This document shows positions 17,822 through 26,752 of a stretch of DNA of 64,000 nucleotides, in pieces (positions within the stretch are counted from its first letter, which is position 1; each line of letters starts with the position of its first letter). Source of the DNA: an uncultured Paludibaculum sp. (GTDB taxonomy: Bacteria > Acidobacteriota > Terriglobia > Bryobacterales > Bryobacteraceae). The notes beneath the pieces were generated by a model. The model had not been told where the DNA came from and searched no databases. It worked only from the letters and a program-made list of their open reading frames with translations. The stretch covers positions 2,176,501 through 2,240,500 of the forward strand of contig NZ_OY762269.1 of assembly GCF_963665245.1 (NCBI RefSeq). Direction: 5' to 3'. Position numbers and translations under genes: made by a program.

Positions 17822-17852
17822 CATTCCGCGCACCGGAACCGGTGATGGAATG
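17822..17852 (+). promoter_or_regulatory. Hairpin covering the start codon of the haem-binding/P460 gene
   Basis: Two nested stems pair perfectly: CATTCC (17822-17827) with GGAATG (17847-17852), and CACCGG (17831-17836) with CCGGTG (17839-17844) around an AA loop. The last three bases of the outer arm are the ATG at 17850, so folding would hide the start. This may limit or regulate translation, but it depends on the start being correct. Confidence 0.35.
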
Positions 17853-18812
17853 ACGGATGCACGTAACGCCCGCGGGCGTCTCCTCTTCGTGATTGGGTGT
17901 TGTGCTCTTGGTGCTTTCGCCGCGCTCCAATTCGCGCGCCCAGAAATACGGAATCCGCCGGTGACAGCGGAATTGCAGGCACCGACGGAGGTCAAACAGA
18001 TTCTCAAGACCGCGTGCTATAGCTGTCACTCCAATGAGACAAAACTGGCGTGGTTTGATGAGATCGTACCGGCCTACTGGCTGGTGGCCCGGGACGTGCG
18101 AACGGCCAGGAGCCATCTGAACTTCTCGGAATTGGGTGGGCAGGCGGCGGCCAAGCAGAAGGCGACACTGTTTGAAGCGCTGAACCAGATTCAGCTCGGG
18201 GCCATGCCTTTGCCGTCCTATCGACGCGTGCACCCCGAATCAGTTGTCACGAGCGAGCAATTGGCTGTGCTTAGGAAGTACCTGACTTCGCTGACGCCGG
18301 CGAAGACGGCGGCGGAGCCGGACCTCACGGTCGCGGATCAGCAGTATACGCAGTGGATCGCGACGGGCGGCGGCACGCCGAGGCCGCAGGCCGCTCCGAA
18401 TGGGATTGAGTTTCCGGCAGACTACAAAACCTGGCGCACGATCAGCAGTACCGATCGCGTCGACAATGAAACGATGCGTGTGATTCTCGGAAATGGCACC
18501 GCCATCAGGGCCATCGCGGATAACCACATCAACCCATGGCCGGACGGCACCATCCTGGCGAAGGTGGCGTGGTGGAAGTCGCAGGACGGACAGGGCTTCG
18601 TCCGGACGGGGGCATTTCAACAAGTGGAGTTCATGATTCGGGACAGCCGGAAATATGCATCCACCAAGGGCTGGGGTTGGGCCCGGTGGCGCGGCACCGA
18701 TCTGAAGCCGTATGGGCAAGGCGCGTCGTTTACGGATGAATGTGTGGGTTGCCATGCCCCGGTGAGCAGCAACGACTACGTCTACACGGCGCCGATCAGG
18801 GGGCAGCAGTGA
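17850..18812 (+). CDS. Membrane-anchored haem-binding and cytochrome P460 domain protein
   Basis: This 320-residue protein has an N-terminal signal anchor (LLFVIGCCALGAFAAL). A haem-binding domain follows with CYSCH at 56-60 and the block HLNFSE typical of the short Haem_bd family. From about residue 165 to the end lies a cytochrome P460 domain finishing in CVGCH. Two CxxCH sites mean two c-type haems, exposed to the periplasm. P460 domains are known from hydroxylamine-oxidising proteins, but in heterotrophs their role is unclear. The gene overlaps the next one by 4 nt (GTGA), so the two products probably work together. Confidence 0.8.
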   Translation: MTDARNARGRLLFVIGCCALGAFAALQFARPEIRNPPVTAELQAPTEVKQILKTACYSCHSNETKLAWFDEIVPAYWLVARDVRTARSHLNFSELGGQAAAKQKATLFEALNQIQLGAMPLPSYRRVHPESVVTSEQLAVLRKYLTSLTPAKTAAEPDLTVADQQYTQWIATGGGTPRPQAAPNGIEFPADYKTWRTISSTDRVDNETMRVILGNGTAIRAIADNHINPWPDGTILAKVAWWKSQDGQGFVRTGAFQQVEFMIRDSRKYASTKGWGWARWRGTDLKPYGQGASFTDECVGCHAPVSSNDYVYTAPIRGQQ

Positions 18813-19315
18813 GTAGGGCGACGAAGACCATGTGCTTCTGCGCGGCGGCTTTGGCGCTGGCCTTGGTTGGTTGTTCGGGCCAGAACCCATTGACCACGAC
18901 GCATGTGAATCAGGAGGCCTCGCTGGGCGGGGCCCTTCCGTCAGGCCCATTGCAGGGGCAAGTGATCACGTCCTGGATCGACAGCCGGGACGGAACGATG
19001 TCGACCCTCCTCGGCAATGACGTTGCGGTGCGGTACGCCAGGACGAACAGCGGACACGCATACCCGGCGGGTGCGGCACTGACTCTGGCTACATGGACTC
19101 AGGCCGAGGACGGGCGCTGGTTCGGTGCGCGAATTCCGGCTGCCGCCAAGTCAGTGGAGTTTGTCACCATCGGACTCGATGCCAACCATCAAGCGGCATA
19201 CTCGTACCAGAAGTACGAGGGTGCGCCCTTACGGAGGGTCAGCGCCATGGAGTTGGGCGCCGCCGATGAACGGATCAGCTTCCTGATCTCGCAGCGCGCT
19301 GCCGTGATGCCCTGA
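18809..19315 (+). CDS. P460-like lipoprotein without a haem motif
   Basis: This 168-residue lipoprotein starts at a GTG overlapping the stop of the cytochrome gene. An upstream ATG frame was rejected because it lies wholly inside that gene. The signal ends in the lipobox LVGC. The mature part repeats elements of the neighbouring P460 domain (nucleotide-free beta-barrel pattern: STLLGNDVAVRYA, PAGAALTLATWTQAEDGRWF, KSVEFVTIGL) but has no CxxCH. It may be a P460 paralogue that lost haem attachment and serves as a partner or chaperone. Function is inferred only from the coupling. Confidence 0.65.
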   Translation: MSRATKTMCFCAAALALALVGCSGQNPLTTTHVNQEASLGGALPSGPLQGQVITSWIDSRDGTMSTLLGNDVAVRYARTNSGHAYPAGAALTLATWTQAEDGRWFGARIPAAAKSVEFVTIGLDANHQAAYSYQKYEGAPLRRVSAMELGAADERISFLISQRAAVMP

Positions 19316-19484
19316 TTCTCCTCTGACTGATAGGTGGTGGGGCGCGCGCCGGCGGTGGAGGCGTGCCGAACCGGACAGTGTGGTCCCATAAACGGACGCC
19401 GACACTCGCCGCTGCATCGGCCAAATCAGGTACTTAGGGCGTGGAATCGGAAATGCAGGCCTCTTATTCTGGAAGAGGCGCGTC

Positions 19485-21953
19485 ATGACCAACACGTTCC
19501 ACGAGTTGCGGCTGGCGATCAGGGTGTTGCGTAACGGGCCGGAGTTCACGCTGGTGGCGGTTTGCGTCCTTGCCCTGGGGATTGCGGCGAACACGACGGT
19601 GTTCAGCTGGATCGATACGTTCCTGTTGCGGCCGCTGCCCGGCGTTGCCGCGGCCGACCGCGTGGTCTCCATCGAGGAGTTGCCGCCCGATGGAGGGCCC
19701 TCGCCCTGTGCCCATCCGGATTTCCGCGACTTTCAGAGACAGATGACCACGGTCTCCGGCGTGATCTCGACGCACAACACGTTCTTCACGATTGGCCAGG
19801 ACGACAGGCCCCGGCGGGCCATGGGCGAGATTGTCTCGGCCAACTACTTTGCCGTTCTGGGCGTGAAGCCCTTTCTGGGACGGATGTTTCTGCCCGAGGA
19901 GGATCGCGACGAATCGGGCGCCTTTCCGATCGCCGTCATCAGCCACCGGTTGTGGCGGAACCACTTCGTGTCCGACCCAGCGATTGCGGGCCGGGTGGTG
20001 CGTATCAACGGGCGTCCTCTGACCGTGGTGGGCGTAGCCGCGCCGGACTTCGCCGGGACGATCGGCGGCGCGGCCATGGACGTCTGGGTACCCATGAGTA
20101 TGAATGTCCAGATGGGCGCGCTGAACACATGGGCGGCGGCGGACCGCAACGCCAAGTTCATGAGGCCGCTGGCGCGGCTAAGCCCAGGGGTGACTGTCGA
20201 GCAGGCGGCTGCCGAGGCGCGGGCCGTGGCCGCGCGGATTGCGGCTGCGTATCCGGCCACGCATAAGGGTGTGAGCGCTACGGTGGTCCCGATGTGGAAG
20301 GCTTCCTACGGCATCCAGAAATCGCTTCTGAAGCCGCTGCGCATCCTGATGTTTACCTGCTGGCTGGTGCTGTTGATCGCATGTGCGAATGTGACCAACC
20401 TGTTGATGGCTCGTTCGGTGACGCGGCGCAGGGAGTATGGGATCCGTATGGCGTTGGGCGCCAGCCGCTGGAAGCTGGTCAGGCACATGCTGATGGAAGT
20501 CCTGCTGCTGACGGCCGGCGGAGCGGCGGCCGGCTTGTTGTTGGCGCAATGGATGGGCGAGTCGCTGTACTACCTTTTCCCGGCTGTCGACTCGTCCATA
20601 CGGACCGCCCTGGAGCCGATGCTGAATCCCCGTTTGAGCGGGACGGTGTTCGGCTTTACGGTGCTGCTCTCCGCGGGTGCGATCTTGCTGTCGACTCTGC
20701 TGCCGGCCCTGGCGATGCGGAGCGTGAAGGTGAGTGAAACACTCAAAGAGGGCGGCCGCGGGAAGACGTCGGGGAAGGCGTCGCAGCGGACACGGACCGT
20801 TCTGCTGGTGGCGGAGGTGGCACTTGCTTCCGTAGCCTTATTCGGCGCCGGACTGGCCGTGCGGAGCTTTCAGAAGTTCTCCAGTCTGAACCTCGGCTTT
20901 GAGCCTCGAACCATTCTAGTGACCCGGTTGCCGCTCTCGACCAACGCGTATTCCCTGGCCCAGGAGAAGGCGTTCTGCCGCACTCTGCGCTTGCGCCTGA
21001 TGGCCTCGCCGGCCGTAGCCGGGGCGGTGAACGCGGACTCCGTGCCATTGTCCATGTTCCCGCCGTCCGATGAGCGCGTCCAGCTAGAAGGATCGGAGCG
21101 GCACCAGGAAGGAGTGATCGAGATTCCGCGCGCGATCGTCACCCCCGGGTACTTCCGGCTGATGGGTATCCCGTTGGTGGCAGGCCGCGACTTCACAGAT
21201 CAGGATGAACGGAAGGCTCCTCCGGTGATCATCGTGAACGAGTCTTTCGTGCGTCATTACTTCGACGGGAAGGACCCGCTCGGCCGCAAGGTGCGCGTGT
21301 CGGGGGTGCTGTCGACGGTGGTCGGCGTGGCGAAGGACAGCAAATACAGGAATCCACCGGAGCCGCCGACCCCCTTCTTCTACGGCCCATTCCAGCAGAT
21401 CTTCTGGTCGGGCCACAACAACTTCCTCTACGTGCAGAGTTCGGGCGATCTCGACGCGACGAGAGCCGTGCTGCGGCGTGAGATCAACGCGATGGACTCC
21501 TCAATCGCCTTGGAAGAGGCGCGGACACTGATGGAGTACACACGAATGAGCCTCTTCGTGGAGAAACTCATCGCCAGCCTGCTCTCGGCCCTGGGCCTGA
21601 TGGCACTGGTGCTGGCCTCAGCCGGTCTCTACAGTGTGATGGCTTACGACGTCAATGAACGCACGCAGGAGATCGGCGTGCGAATGGCGTTGGGGGCCCG
21701 GCCGCGCGAAGTGCTGGCGCTCGTGCTGCGCAATGGGTTGCTGGTCACGCTCGTGGGCATCGGCACTGGACTTGGGAGCACATTGGCGCTGCTGCGGGTG
21801 GCGTCGAGCAGTATGGACATCCCAATGAGTATGGAGCCGGCGGTGTTTCTGGCGGCTTCCGGTTTTCTGATCCTGGTTGCCATGGTAGCCAGCTATTTGC
21901 CAGCTCGCCGGGCGAGCCGAGTGGATCCCGTTACGGCATTGCGGGCGGAGTAG
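19485..21953 (+). CDS. ADOP-type ABC transporter permease (two MacB/FtsX modules)
   Basis: This 822-residue inner-membrane protein consists of two fused MacB-like halves. Each has an N-terminal helix (FTLVAVCVLALGIAANTTVF; TVLLVAEVALASVALFGAG), a large periplasmic domain, and a three-helix FtsX core (residues about 285-400 and 690-815), ending in the familiar ARRASRVDPVTALRAE. It lacks the N-terminal permease prefix present in the neighbour at 22-24.7 kb. GAAGAGG precedes the ATG. No ATPase gene is adjacent, which is usual for this acidobacterial expansion. The cargo is unknown. It converges on the second ADOP gene. Confidence 0.88.
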   Translation: MTNTFHELRLAIRVLRNGPEFTLVAVCVLALGIAANTTVFSWIDTFLLRPLPGVAAADRVVSIEELPPDGGPSPCAHPDFRDFQRQMTTVSGVISTHNTFFTIGQDDRPRRAMGEIVSANYFAVLGVKPFLGRMFLPEEDRDESGAFPIAVISHRLWRNHFVSDPAIAGRVVRINGRPLTVVGVAAPDFAGTIGGAAMDVWVPMSMNVQMGALNTWAAADRNAKFMRPLARLSPGVTVEQAAAEARAVAARIAAAYPATHKGVSATVVPMWKASYGIQKSLLKPLRILMFTCWLVLLIACANVTNLLMARSVTRRREYGIRMALGASRWKLVRHMLMEVLLLTAGGAAAGLLLAQWMGESLYYLFPAVDSSIRTALEPMLNPRLSGTVFGFTVLLSAGAILLSTLLPALAMRSVKVSETLKEGGRGKTSGKASQRTRTVLLVAEVALASVALFGAGLAVRSFQKFSSLNLGFEPRTILVTRLPLSTNAYSLAQEKAFCRTLRLRLMASPAVAGAVNADSVPLSMFPPSDERVQLEGSERHQEGVIEIPRAIVTPGYFRLMGIPLVAGRDFTDQDERKAPPVIIVNESFVRHYFDGKDPLGRKVRVSGVLSTVVGVAKDSKYRNPPEPPTPFFYGPFQQIFWSGHNNFLYVQSSGDLDATRAVLRREINAMDSSIALEEARTLMEYTRMSLFVEKLIASLLSALGLMALVLASAGLYSVMAYDVNERTQEIGVRMALGARPREVLALVLRNGLLVTLVGIGTGLGSTLALLRVASSSMDIPMSMEPAVFLAASGFLILVAMVASYLPARRASRVDPVTALRAE

Positions 21954-22070
21954 GTCTGACGGCACGACGCCTCAAAGCGCGGACCTCTTGCGGATCACCA
22001 CAATTCCCTCGATGACGCAGGCGTTCTCAGAGCAGGTTGCCAATGCGGACGCACGAGCCGGACCTCGCTA

Positions 22071-24737
22071 TCATTCCGCTCGCAGGGAAGTCATCGGGTC
22101 GACTCGTGCCGCCCGCCGTGCGGGCAGGGAAGCCGCCAGGGCCGCCGTGCTTAGGACCAGGATGGCCACCCCGGTGAAGGTGATGGGATCCGCTCCGCTC
22201 ACTTCGTAGAGCATGCTGCCGAGAACCTGGGCGAAGGCGGCTGCGCCCAATAGGCCTAGTGCCGCGCCGGCGATCGAAAGTCTCGCGCTTTGGCTTAGGA
22301 TCAGACGAACGAGATCGGGACCGGTCGCGCCCAGAGCCAGGCGCAGGCCAAACTCGGGCATGCGTTGGTTGACGGAGTAGGAGATTACGCCGTAGATCCC
22401 GATAGTGGCAAGGATGAGGGCGAGCAGGGCGAAGAGGCCCACCAGAAACAGCACGAAACGCTGGGTGGCCAGGGAGTCGGTTGCGATCTGGTCCATCAGT
22501 TGGACATCGGCCAGCGCCAGTTCCGGGTCCATGCGCCGCAACTCCTCGCGCACCTGCCTCGCAAGGGGAGCGGGGTCGCCACCGGCGCGGACGGCCAGAC
22601 AAACGCCCCGGTCCGGTTCCTGCGTGTGAGGCATCCAGAAGGCGGGGCGCACCGCGTTCTTCTCCGGCTGATCACGAATATTGCCGACGATGCCGACGAT
22701 ACGGAACCAGTCTTTGTCTTTGGGATGCTCACGGAAGGTGATCCGTTTGCCCACCGCATCCTCGTCCGGCCAGTAGCGCCTGGCCATGGACTCATTGACC
22801 ATCAGCACGACCGGTGACGTTGCCGTGTCGGCCGCGTTGAAGGTTCGCCCGCGCAACAACGGAATGCCCAGTGCCTGAAAGTAGTGCGGTGAAGCGACAT
22901 GCATGCGTGCGGTCGTTGTCTCGCTGTAGGATGCCGGCCGCCCTTCGACAGTGAAGCCGTCGGCGTTGCCGTCGTAGCCGGTCCAGGGTAGATCGGTGCC
23001 GATTCCGGCGGCCTGGACACCGGGCAACGATTCGAGTTCGTCGACCAGCCGCTGAAAGAAGCGGGTGCGCGATTCGTCACCCGGATAGCGCTCGCCCGGA
23101 AGTTTGACCATTGCGGTCAGGACGTGCCGCGGACGGAAGCCCGGGTCGGACTTCAGCAGATTGATGAAACTGTGCAGCATCAGGCCCGCCGCGATGAGTA
23201 GTACGCAGGCCAAGCTGGTCTCAGCTACGACCAGAAAGTCCCTGAGGCGCGCCCGCCGGCCTCCGCCCGTCGACCCGCGGCCTCCTTCGCGCAGACCCGA
23301 CTGCGGATCGGTTCGAGTGGCCGCCAGTGCCGGGACGATCCCGAAAAGCAGACCGGTGAGTACGGCCGCCAGTACCGTGAACGCCAGGACGCCGGCATCC
23401 AGCCGGATCTCCGCCGCTCTGGGGAAGCCCGCCGGGAGAAGCGCGACAAGCGCCTTTACACCGCTCACGGCAATGAGAATGCCCAGGGAGGCGCCTGCGA
23501 ATGCAATCACAAGGCTCTCCGTGAGCAACTGCCTGACAATGCGCTGGCGCCCGGCGCCCAGGGCTGTTCTCACCGCGATCTCACGGGCCCGGGCAGTGGA
23601 GCGAGCCAGCAACAGGTTGGCCGAATTCACGCAGGCTATCAGGAGCAGCAGACCCACGGCACCGAATATCACGAGGAGCATGCGCCGTGAGTGGCCGACC
23701 ATCTCCTGGTAGAGGGGAATCAAGTAGACATGCCAACCGCGTTCACTCCTGAACTCGCGTTTGATGCCATCCAGAACCGCGGTCAGGTCGGCATTGGCCT
23801 GCGTTGGAGTGACACCCGATTTGAGAAGGCCGATGCCGTCCAGATAGTGAGCGCCGCGGCCGTTAGGGTCCTCGAACGTGAAAGGGAACCAAAGGTCGAC
23901 TGTGTCGCCGTCGGCCACGGCCCGGAAGTTATTGCCGGGATGCTGTGCGCCGGGCGGCATCACGCCCACCACAACAACAGGCTGTGAATCGAGGGTAAGC
24001 GTACGGCCGAGGATGTTGGGATCGGACGCAAAGCGCGTGCGCCAAAGGCGATCGCTCAACACGGTGAGGCGGCCACGGCCCGGCAGTTCATCGTTGGACG
24101 TGAACTCGCGGCCCATCGCGGGACGTAGGCCCAGCATCTGGAAGTAGCCGGCCGTGACGGCGAACGCCTTCAGCTTGACAGGGTCGCCGGCGCCGGCCAG
24201 TTGCCGGTCGTTGCGTGTCATGGCGGCCATGCTCTCGAAGGTCCGGTTGCGGGCCCGGAAATCGGCAAAATCATTGGGATTCAGCGGGAACTTGGGCTGG
24301 GTCTCGCTGTTGTAGTAGATGCGCACCAGCCGGTCGGCGTTGGCAAAGGGCAGCGGCCGCAACAGAACGCCTTGCACCACGCTGAAGATCGCGCTGTTGG
24401 CTCCGATGGCCAGAGCCAGTGTGACCACGACGATGGCGGTGAAGCCCGGTGCACGGCGCAGAACTCGTAGCGCATAGCAGATGTCACTCCAGATGGTCTC
24501 CAGCCAATTCGTCCGTCGCGTGTCGCGACATTCTTCCTGAATCTGCGCAAACCCTCCGAGGCTTCTCATTGCGGCGAAGCGTGCCTCGTCCGGGGTCATC
24601 CCAATGGCGATGTTCTCCCGCACCTGCTCATCAAGATGGAACCGCAGTTCGCGATCGAGTTCGTGTTCCACTCCGTTGCGACGGAAGAGCGAGCGAAGCC
24701 GCAACACAGCGATGTCATAAAGACGCCGAATGGTCAT
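22071..24737 (-). CDS. ADOP-type ABC permease with N-terminal prefix domain, PadR-linked
   Basis: This 888-residue permease starts at the ATG at 24737, which overlaps the PadR stop by 4 nt (ATGA). A longer frame reaching 24884 lies inside the PadR gene and was rejected. Residues 1-80 form the permease prefix (VEHELDRELRFHLDEQVREN, DEARFAAMRSLGG). Two MacB/FtsX modules follow as in the neighbour, ending SLPARRAARVDPMTSLRAE. The prefix is typical of ADOP permeases encoded directly behind PadR repressors. No ATPase or adaptor is next to it. The two ADOP proteins here differ enough to be old paralogues rather than a recent duplication. Confidence 0.9.
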   Translation of the reverse strand: MTIRRLYDIAVLRLRSLFRRNGVEHELDRELRFHLDEQVRENIAIGMTPDEARFAAMRSLGGFAQIQEECRDTRRTNWLETIWSDICYALRVLRRAPGFTAIVVVTLALAIGANSAIFSVVQGVLLRPLPFANADRLVRIYYNSETQPKFPLNPNDFADFRARNRTFESMAAMTRNDRQLAGAGDPVKLKAFAVTAGYFQMLGLRPAMGREFTSNDELPGRGRLTVLSDRLWRTRFASDPNILGRTLTLDSQPVVVVGVMPPGAQHPGNNFRAVADGDTVDLWFPFTFEDPNGRGAHYLDGIGLLKSGVTPTQANADLTAVLDGIKREFRSERGWHVYLIPLYQEMVGHSRRMLLVIFGAVGLLLLIACVNSANLLLARSTARAREIAVRTALGAGRQRIVRQLLTESLVIAFAGASLGILIAVSGVKALVALLPAGFPRAAEIRLDAGVLAFTVLAAVLTGLLFGIVPALAATRTDPQSGLREGGRGSTGGGRRARLRDFLVVAETSLACVLLIAAGLMLHSFINLLKSDPGFRPRHVLTAMVKLPGERYPGDESRTRFFQRLVDELESLPGVQAAGIGTDLPWTGYDGNADGFTVEGRPASYSETTTARMHVASPHYFQALGIPLLRGRTFNAADTATSPVVLMVNESMARRYWPDEDAVGKRITFREHPKDKDWFRIVGIVGNIRDQPEKNAVRPAFWMPHTQEPDRGVCLAVRAGGDPAPLARQVREELRRMDPELALADVQLMDQIATDSLATQRFVLFLVGLFALLALILATIGIYGVISYSVNQRMPEFGLRLALGATGPDLVRLILSQSARLSIAGAALGLLGAAAFAQVLGSMLYEVSGADPITFTGVAILVLSTAALAASLPARRAARVDPMTSLRAE

Positions 24738-25078
24738 GACGCAGCCTCTGGCGCCAGGCGGATTGCGAGGCCCACGGCCGTGGACAGGCGCTCCCACTGC
24801 TCGAGTTCCTTCACTAGTTGAATCCGGCCGGCCTTGGTGAGGGTGTAGTACTTGGCGTCGCGCCCACCATCGGTGACGCGCCACTCCGAGCGGATCCAGC
24901 CCTGCTGCTCCAATCTATGCAGGGCCGGGTACAGGGCGCCCTGACTGATCTGGAGGACTTCGTTCGAGACCTGCTGGATGCGTTTGGCGATGGCCCAGCC
25001 GTGCTTTGGCTCCAGCGAGATGGTGTTCAGAATCAGCAGATCCAGCGTGCCGTGGATGAGATCAGAGGGTTTGCTCAA
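24734..25078 (-). CDS. PadR-family transcriptional repressor
   Basis: This 114-residue winged-helix repressor has the PadR pattern: SDLIHGTLDLLILNTISLEPKHGWAIAKRI, SQGALYPALHRLEQQGWI, and the wing GGRDAKYYTLTKAG. It is co-translated with the ADOP permease that follows (4-nt overlap), so it most likely controls that transporter and itself. The start is read as TTG at 25078; no ATG is available in frame close by. A 7-bp inverted repeat just upstream is a candidate operator. The inducing ligand is unknown. Confidence 0.9.
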   Translation of the reverse strand: MSKPSDLIHGTLDLLILNTISLEPKHGWAIAKRIQQVSNEVLQISQGALYPALHRLEQQGWIRSEWRVTDGGRDAKYYTLTKAGRIQLVKELEQWERLSTAVGLAIRLAPEAAS

Positions 25079-25079
25079 C

Positions 25080-25115
25080 GTCTTGTACCTATGCCTAAGC
25101 AGTCTACAACAAGAC
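25080..25115. promoter_or_regulatory. Candidate PadR operator
   Basis: GTCTTGT (25080-25086) and ACAAGAC (25109-25115) are exact inverted repeats spaced by 22 nt, ending 2 nt before the PadR start codon. The spacing (centres about 29 bp apart, close to three helical turns) suits a dimeric repressor. No consensus match is claimed. Confidence 0.4.
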
Positions 25116-25225
25116 GCCTAACCGATCTACACTCGAAGTTGTAAACAGTCACGGCTGTACTCGCCGCGGGTCTGCACACGGCGGACGCGGGGACACAGGC
25201 CCAGCGAGTCGGCGGTTGGAGCGGT

Positions 25226-26629
25226 TCAGCCCGCGGTGGACGCGGTCACTGTGATGGGTGCGTCGCCCACGACCGCGGCCGGGACGAGTAGCGTCAACGG
25301 TGCCTCTGTCAGTTGCGGCCGGTACGGCAGGGTGGCGAGGAGCTTATCGCCGGCCTTCACTTGGTAGGACTGGATGGGTTGTGGGCCCGCCAGCGCGGTG
25401 TTCCACTCGACGATCAGACGGTCACCATCGCGGCGGGTGTTGACGGCAGTGGGCTGGACGAGTCCGCTCTTCTCCTGGAAATAGTTCGTGGCCGCGCCGT
25501 GGCGCGCTGCCGAATCCTTCTCAATGCGCTCACGCTCCAGTGGCGACGGCATGTCCGCGAGGGCCGCCGCGAGGTTGGCGGTCATCTGGCAACTCTCCGG
25601 CTTCTCGCGATCGATGTGGCCGGTGCCGATGATGGCGCAGGAGACGCCGGGCAACGACACCGTGTAGCGGACGAGGTCGGAGTAAGCGGTCGCCTCCTGC
25701 TTGCCGACGGAGAGGATGACATCGTCGGGTGTCCGGGAGAAGCGCGGCTGCTTGCCATAGTACGCTCCGTCGGCGAAGACCTTCATGGCGATCACGCCCA
25801 GGCCGCGGGCCACTGCGAGCGGCAGCACGTTGTTCTGGTGGGAACTGCACAGCTTGTCGTTCGCATTCAGGGCCACCAGCAGCGTGTCGAAGATGTTCTG
25901 GTTGTCGCGGCGGATCGCGCTCATCAGCACGGGCGAGCTCTGATGGCCGGTGAGGCCGATGTGCCGGACCCAATGGCGCTGGTCCGGGTTGAGGCCGGTG
26001 TAGTTTGTGCCATCCCGGAAGTCGAGTAACGCCGCCAAGGCGCCGATTCGTTCCGGGCGTTTGGAGCCCCGGTCGGCGAGGCCTTCGTAGATCTGGTTCA
26101 CCTGATCCAGTGTGGTGAGGTTGTGAACCTGGATGGAATCGAGATACGCGCCTTCGGGAATGAAGCCCTTGCCGTCGCCGAAGATCTGGGTGAGCGAGCG
26201 CTTCAAGTCGTCGACGGCGGTGGTCCCGGAGCCGGCGGGATCGAGGGCCAGTCTTCGGCCGGTCTTGGTTGCCAGGAAGAGCCGCTCGCGCGCGGCCTTG
26301 TCGTAGGCATTGTCGGCCGGTGTGAGGTGCAGCCGCCGGAATGCCTCACCATAGTTCATCTGGCTGGGGCCATAGGCGTTGGCGGTGTCGAGGTAGTTCA
26401 AGCCGAGTTGGACGGCGCGGACGATGATGTCGGCGGGGTCGATGCCCGGCTTCGTCCATTGGAGGGACGCCTGGCCACCGAGAGCCAGTGGGACCACTTG
26501 CCGGCCGGTGCGTCCCAGCAGCCGACGTGGGAATTTGGCTGCGGCCTGTGCGTAGAGAGTCCCGGGCGTAAGGACGCTGGCGGCCGGGATGGCTCCAAGG
26601 GCTGAGAGGATTTCGCGGCGGGAGATCAT
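25226..26629 (-). CDS. Exported aldo/keto reductase with C-terminal fibronectin-like domain
   Basis: This 467-residue protein begins with a Tat-like signal (ISRREILSALGAIPAASVL). The AKR barrel shows the catalytic tetrad: LDTANAYG (Asp, Tyr), the Lys of ATKTG, and the His of QVHNL. The barrel ends near residue 390. The last 70 residues (DGDRLIVEWNTALAG onward) resemble a fibronectin type III or similar beta-sandwich, unusual for a plain AKR but common in this group of exported acidobacterial enzymes. The gene is single; the sulfatase lies upstream to the right on the same strand after a 123-nt gap. Confidence 0.85.
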   Translation of the reverse strand: MISRREILSALGAIPAASVLTPGTLYAQAAAKFPRRLLGRTGRQVVPLALGGQASLQWTKPGIDPADIIVRAVQLGLNYLDTANAYGPSQMNYGEAFRRLHLTPADNAYDKAARERLFLATKTGRRLALDPAGSGTTAVDDLKRSLTQIFGDGKGFIPEGAYLDSIQVHNLTTLDQVNQIYEGLADRGSKRPERIGALAALLDFRDGTNYTGLNPDQRHWVRHIGLTGHQSSPVLMSAIRRDNQNIFDTLLVALNANDKLCSSHQNNVLPLAVARGLGVIAMKVFADGAYYGKQPRFSRTPDDVILSVGKQEATAYSDLVRYTVSLPGVSCAIIGTGHIDREKPESCQMTANLAAALADMPSPLERERIEKDSAARHGAATNYFQEKSGLVQPTAVNTRRDGDRLIVEWNTALAGPQPIQSYQVKAGDKLLATLPYRPQLTEAPLTLLVPAAVVGDAPITVTASTAG

Positions 26630-26752
26630 GGCGGGCTCCTAAATGCTGGTTTCCATCGCTGGAACTAGAGTTACAGATCGACTAGTCGTGTTCAGTATAC
26701 GTCCCGCCGATGCGGAGAGGCGACGTTCCGCGGAGCCGGTGCGCGTCGACAC

